Source of the DNA: Rhodanobacter spathiphylli B39
GTDB taxonomy: Bacteria > Pseudomonadota > Gammaproteobacteria > Xanthomonadales > Rhodanobacteraceae
Assembly (NCBI RefSeq): GCF_000264295.1
Contig: NZ_AJXT01000003.1
Coordinates: 85,880 to 149,879 of the forward strand
DNA: 64,000 nucleotides
Direction: 5' to 3'
The translations under genes were made by a program, and so were the position numbers. The notes below the pieces were generated by a model that worked only from the letters and a program-made list of their open reading frames with translations, did not search any database and was not told the DNA's origin. Below, one piece after another: positions 61,895-64,000 of the stretch (within the stretch, counting starts at the first letter, position 1; every line of letters begins with the position of its first letter).

Positions 61895-63922
61895 ATGTCG
61901 TCACGCCTGTTGCGCACCACCACTCCCCTGCTCGCCCTCGCCGGCGCCCTGCTCGCCGGCTGCGCCGGCCTGCCGTGGCACGGCAACCGGCTGGCCGACG
62001 GCGCGCGCGCCAACGTGGCCATCCTGGAAACCACCGACATCCATTCGAACGTGCTCAGCTACGACTACTACAAGCTGAAGCCGGACCCATCGCTGGGCTA
62101 CGAGCGCACCGCCACGCTGATCCGCCGCGCCCGCGCCGAATTTCCCAACACCTTCCTGTTCGACAGCGGCGACACCATCCAGGGCAGCGTGCTGGCCGAC
62201 TACCAGGCGCTGGTGAAGCCGGTCGGCTGCGCGCAGGAACTGGCCGTCTACCAGGCGATGGACGCGATGGGCTACGACGGCGGCACCGCCGGCAACCACG
62301 AGTTCAACTACGGCCTCGGCTTCCTGTCGCAGGTCACCGGCACGCCGATGAACGTGGACGGCGGCCACGACAACCGCTGCGCCGGCCCGCACTTCCCGCT
62401 GGTGCTGGCCAACGTCTACGGCGCGCGCGACGGCAAGCCGATCTTCAAGCCGTGGACCGTGGTGACGAAAACCATCAGCGCCTACACCCCGGACGGCAGC
62501 CGCATCGAGGTGCCGCTGAAGGTGGGCATCATCGGCTTCACCCCGCCGCCGATCATGGACTGGGACAAGCAGAACCTGGCCGGCAAGGTCACCGTCAGTG
62601 GCGTCGTCGAGGCGGCGCAGAAATACCTGCCCGAGCTCAAGGCGCAGCACCCCGACCTGATCGTGGCGATCCTGCACGGCGGCCTCAACACCGCCCCGTA
62701 CACGCCGCAGATGGAAAACGCGGGCTGGTACCTGGCCGGCGTGCCCGGCATCGACGCCCTGCTGCTCGGCCACTCGCACACCGAATTCCCCGGCCCGCAC
62801 TACGCCGGCATGAAGGACGTCGATGCGAAGCGCGGCCTGGTCCGCGGCGTTCCTGCGGTGATGGGCGGCTTCTTCGGCAAGGACCTCGGCGTGATCCGGC
62901 TGGTGCTGGATCGCCAGGGTGGCCGCTGGGTGGTCGACCGCGACGAGAGCCACAGCGAAGTGCGCCCGGTCTGCAGCAAGTCAGGCAGCCCGAACAAGTC
63001 GGGCTCGCAAGCTGTCGAGTGCGTGCCGGCCGATCCGGCCATCGCGCCGCTGGTGCAACAGGCCCATGAAGCAGCCATCACCTACGTCAACACGCCGATC
63101 GGCAACAGCAGCGTGCAAATGAGCAGCTACTTCGCCGACGAGGGCAACATGAGCGCACTGGCGCCGGTCAACGCCGCCCAGGCCGACTACGTGCGCACTG
63201 AACTTCCGCGCTCGCACCCCGAGCTGGCCGACGTGCCGGTGCTGTCCGCCGCCGCCGCCTTCCGCACCGGCTTCGGCGGCCCCGACGACTACACCGACGT
63301 CGCCGCCGGCCCGCTCACCCTGCGCAGCGCCGCCGACCTGTACTTCTATCCGAACACCCTGGCCGCGGTGAAGACCGACGGCGCCGGCCTCAAGGCCTGG
63401 CTGGAAAAATCCGCCGGCCGCTTCAACCGCATCGACCCGGCCAAGGCAGGCGAGCAGCAGCTGATCAACAGTCGCTTCGTCGGTTACAACTTCGACCAGA
63501 TCCAGGGCGGCATCCACTACGTCATCGACGTGTCGAAACCGGTCGGCCAGCGCATCACCACGCTGAGCTACCAGGGCAAGCCGGTGGCGCCGAGCGACCC
63601 GTTCATCATCGTCACCAACAACTACCGCGCCAGCGGCGGCGGCCACTTCCCCGGCCTCGACGGCAGCAACATCGTGCTTGCCGCACCCGACGGCACCCGC
63701 GAGATCCTGGCGAAGTGGATCGAGCACAGGAAGCAGATCGGCGTTGCCGACCTCGAGCCCACCTCATGGAACTTCGCGCCTTTGAAAGTGCGCGGGCCTG
63801 TGGTGTTCACCGGCGCGGAGAACAAGCTCGGTGTGGCGAAGGCTGCCGGGTTGACGAACATTCGATTGGTGAAGGACAACGGGGATGGGACGGCGATTTA
63901 CGCGATCGACCTCTCGCATTAA
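61895..63922 (+). CDS. 5'-nucleotidase/CpdB-family lipoprotein
   Basis: 675 residues from the ATG at 61895. Lipobox LLAGC at about 18-22 predicts a lipid-anchored periplasmic enzyme. Metallophosphoesterase motifs are intact: ETTDIHSNV, DSGDTIQGS, GNHEFNYG, HGGLN and LGHSHTEFPG. The C-terminal nucleotidase domain follows with RASGGGHFPG near the end. Likely 2',3'-cyclic nucleotide phosphodiesterase or 5'-nucleotidase for nucleotide salvage outside the cytoplasm. Confidence 0.92.
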   Translation: MSSRLLRTTTPLLALAGALLAGCAGLPWHGNRLADGARANVAILETTDIHSNVLSYDYYKLKPDPSLGYERTATLIRRARAEFPNTFLFDSGDTIQGSVLADYQALVKPVGCAQELAVYQAMDAMGYDGGTAGNHEFNYGLGFLSQVTGTPMNVDGGHDNRCAGPHFPLVLANVYGARDGKPIFKPWTVVTKTISAYTPDGSRIEVPLKVGIIGFTPPPIMDWDKQNLAGKVTVSGVVEAAQKYLPELKAQHPDLIVAILHGGLNTAPYTPQMENAGWYLAGVPGIDALLLGHSHTEFPGPHYAGMKDVDAKRGLVRGVPAVMGGFFGKDLGVIRLVLDRQGGRWVVDRDESHSEVRPVCSKSGSPNKSGSQAVECVPADPAIAPLVQQAHEAAITYVNTPIGNSSVQMSSYFADEGNMSALAPVNAAQADYVRTELPRSHPELADVPVLSAAAAFRTGFGGPDDYTDVAAGPLTLRSAADLYFYPNTLAAVKTDGAGLKAWLEKSAGRFNRIDPAKAGEQQLINSRFVGYNFDQIQGGIHYVIDVSKPVGQRITTLSYQGKPVAPSDPFIIVTNNYRASGGGHFPGLDGSNIVLAAPDGTREILAKWIEHRKQIGVADLEPTSWNFAPLKVRGPVVFTGAENKLGVAKAAGLTNIRLVKDNGDGTAIYAIDLSH

Positions 63923-63938
63923 GCGATGCAGCGTGTAG

Positions 63939-63955
63939 GGCGGGCACTGCCCGCC
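63939..63955. repeat. GC palindrome after the nucleotidase gene
   Basis: GGCGGGCACTGCCCGCC is a 17-base perfect palindrome about one base, 17 bp past the stop. It resembles short dispersed palindromic units common in Xanthomonadales intergenic DNA and may also act as a terminator. Confidence 0.5.
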
Positions 63956-64000
63956 GCTCTGCCTTTCATTGTTCGATTAGAGCGAAAAGCTTTCGTCTGC

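Overview
The window is bacterial, GC-rich and gene-dense. Gene content (TonB-dependent receptors, a three-Y-domain hybrid sensor kinase, DoxX-like, TehA, M61 peptidase, GC-rich palindromic intergenic units) fits a gammaproteobacterium of the Xanthomonadales, most like Rhodanobacteraceae. That assignment rests on protein flavour, not on a marker gene. Right of about 49.66 kb the sequence is markedly richer in G/C at third codon positions and looks like core chromosome. Left of a tRNA-Arg(CCG) gene it reads as accessory DNA.

Layout. 1-2.7 kb: end of a TonB-dependent receptor and a PepSY membrane protein (iron uptake). 3.0-5.0 kb: two AraC regulators. 5.3-9.0 kb: a tightly packed operon with a cobalt-type nitrile hydratase/thiocyanate hydrolase-like enzyme split over three genes in an unusual order (beta C-half, alpha, beta N-half), then an atypical aquaporin, a DUF302 protein and a NiCoT nickel/cobalt transporter. 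9.1-14.5 kb: two LuxR-type histidine kinases, a small membrane protein and a NarL-type regulator. 14.9-26.5 kb: metabolic and stress genes (MBL-fold hydrolase, second DUF302, polysaccharide deacetylase, TehA, AhpD-like, third AraC, tautomerase, DUF305, beta-propeller, Gfo/Idh/MocA, a small gene pair, flavin disulfide reductase).

26.5-49.6 kb is a mobile and defence region. A 73-bp dyad-rich sequence, 93% identical in its two copies (26586-26658 and 32910-32982, same orientation), brackets a 6.3-kb segment. This segment holds an IS256-type remnant, a decayed IS5-type element, an orphan gene and a translation-coupled ubiquitin-like conjugation operon: a poly-Ubl/E2 fusion, a JAB-peptidase/E1 fusion and a DUF6527 metal-binding protein. 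The operon diverges from an XRE repressor/ImmA-IrrE protease pair that probably controls it. Next come Tn7-like transposition genes with a fused TnsA-TnsB, TnsC, TniQ and an SseB-domain protein, and then a seven-gene type I restriction-modification operon with two HsdS genes, RhuM, a Cas2-like protein and a YgjP-type peptidase. The most interesting candidates are the Ubl operon with its flanking repeats, the permuted split hydratase, and the TnsAB-type transposon next to the restriction operon.

49.7-63.9 kb is core-like: M61 peptidase, diguanylate cyclase, amino acid permease, a TonB-dependent receptor, an overlapping sterol-desaturase/YhhN pair suggestive of ether-lipid turnover, an LTA-synthase-like sulfatase-fold enzyme and a 5'-nucleotidase lipoprotein.

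All function calls come from reading motifs by eye. No database search was run.
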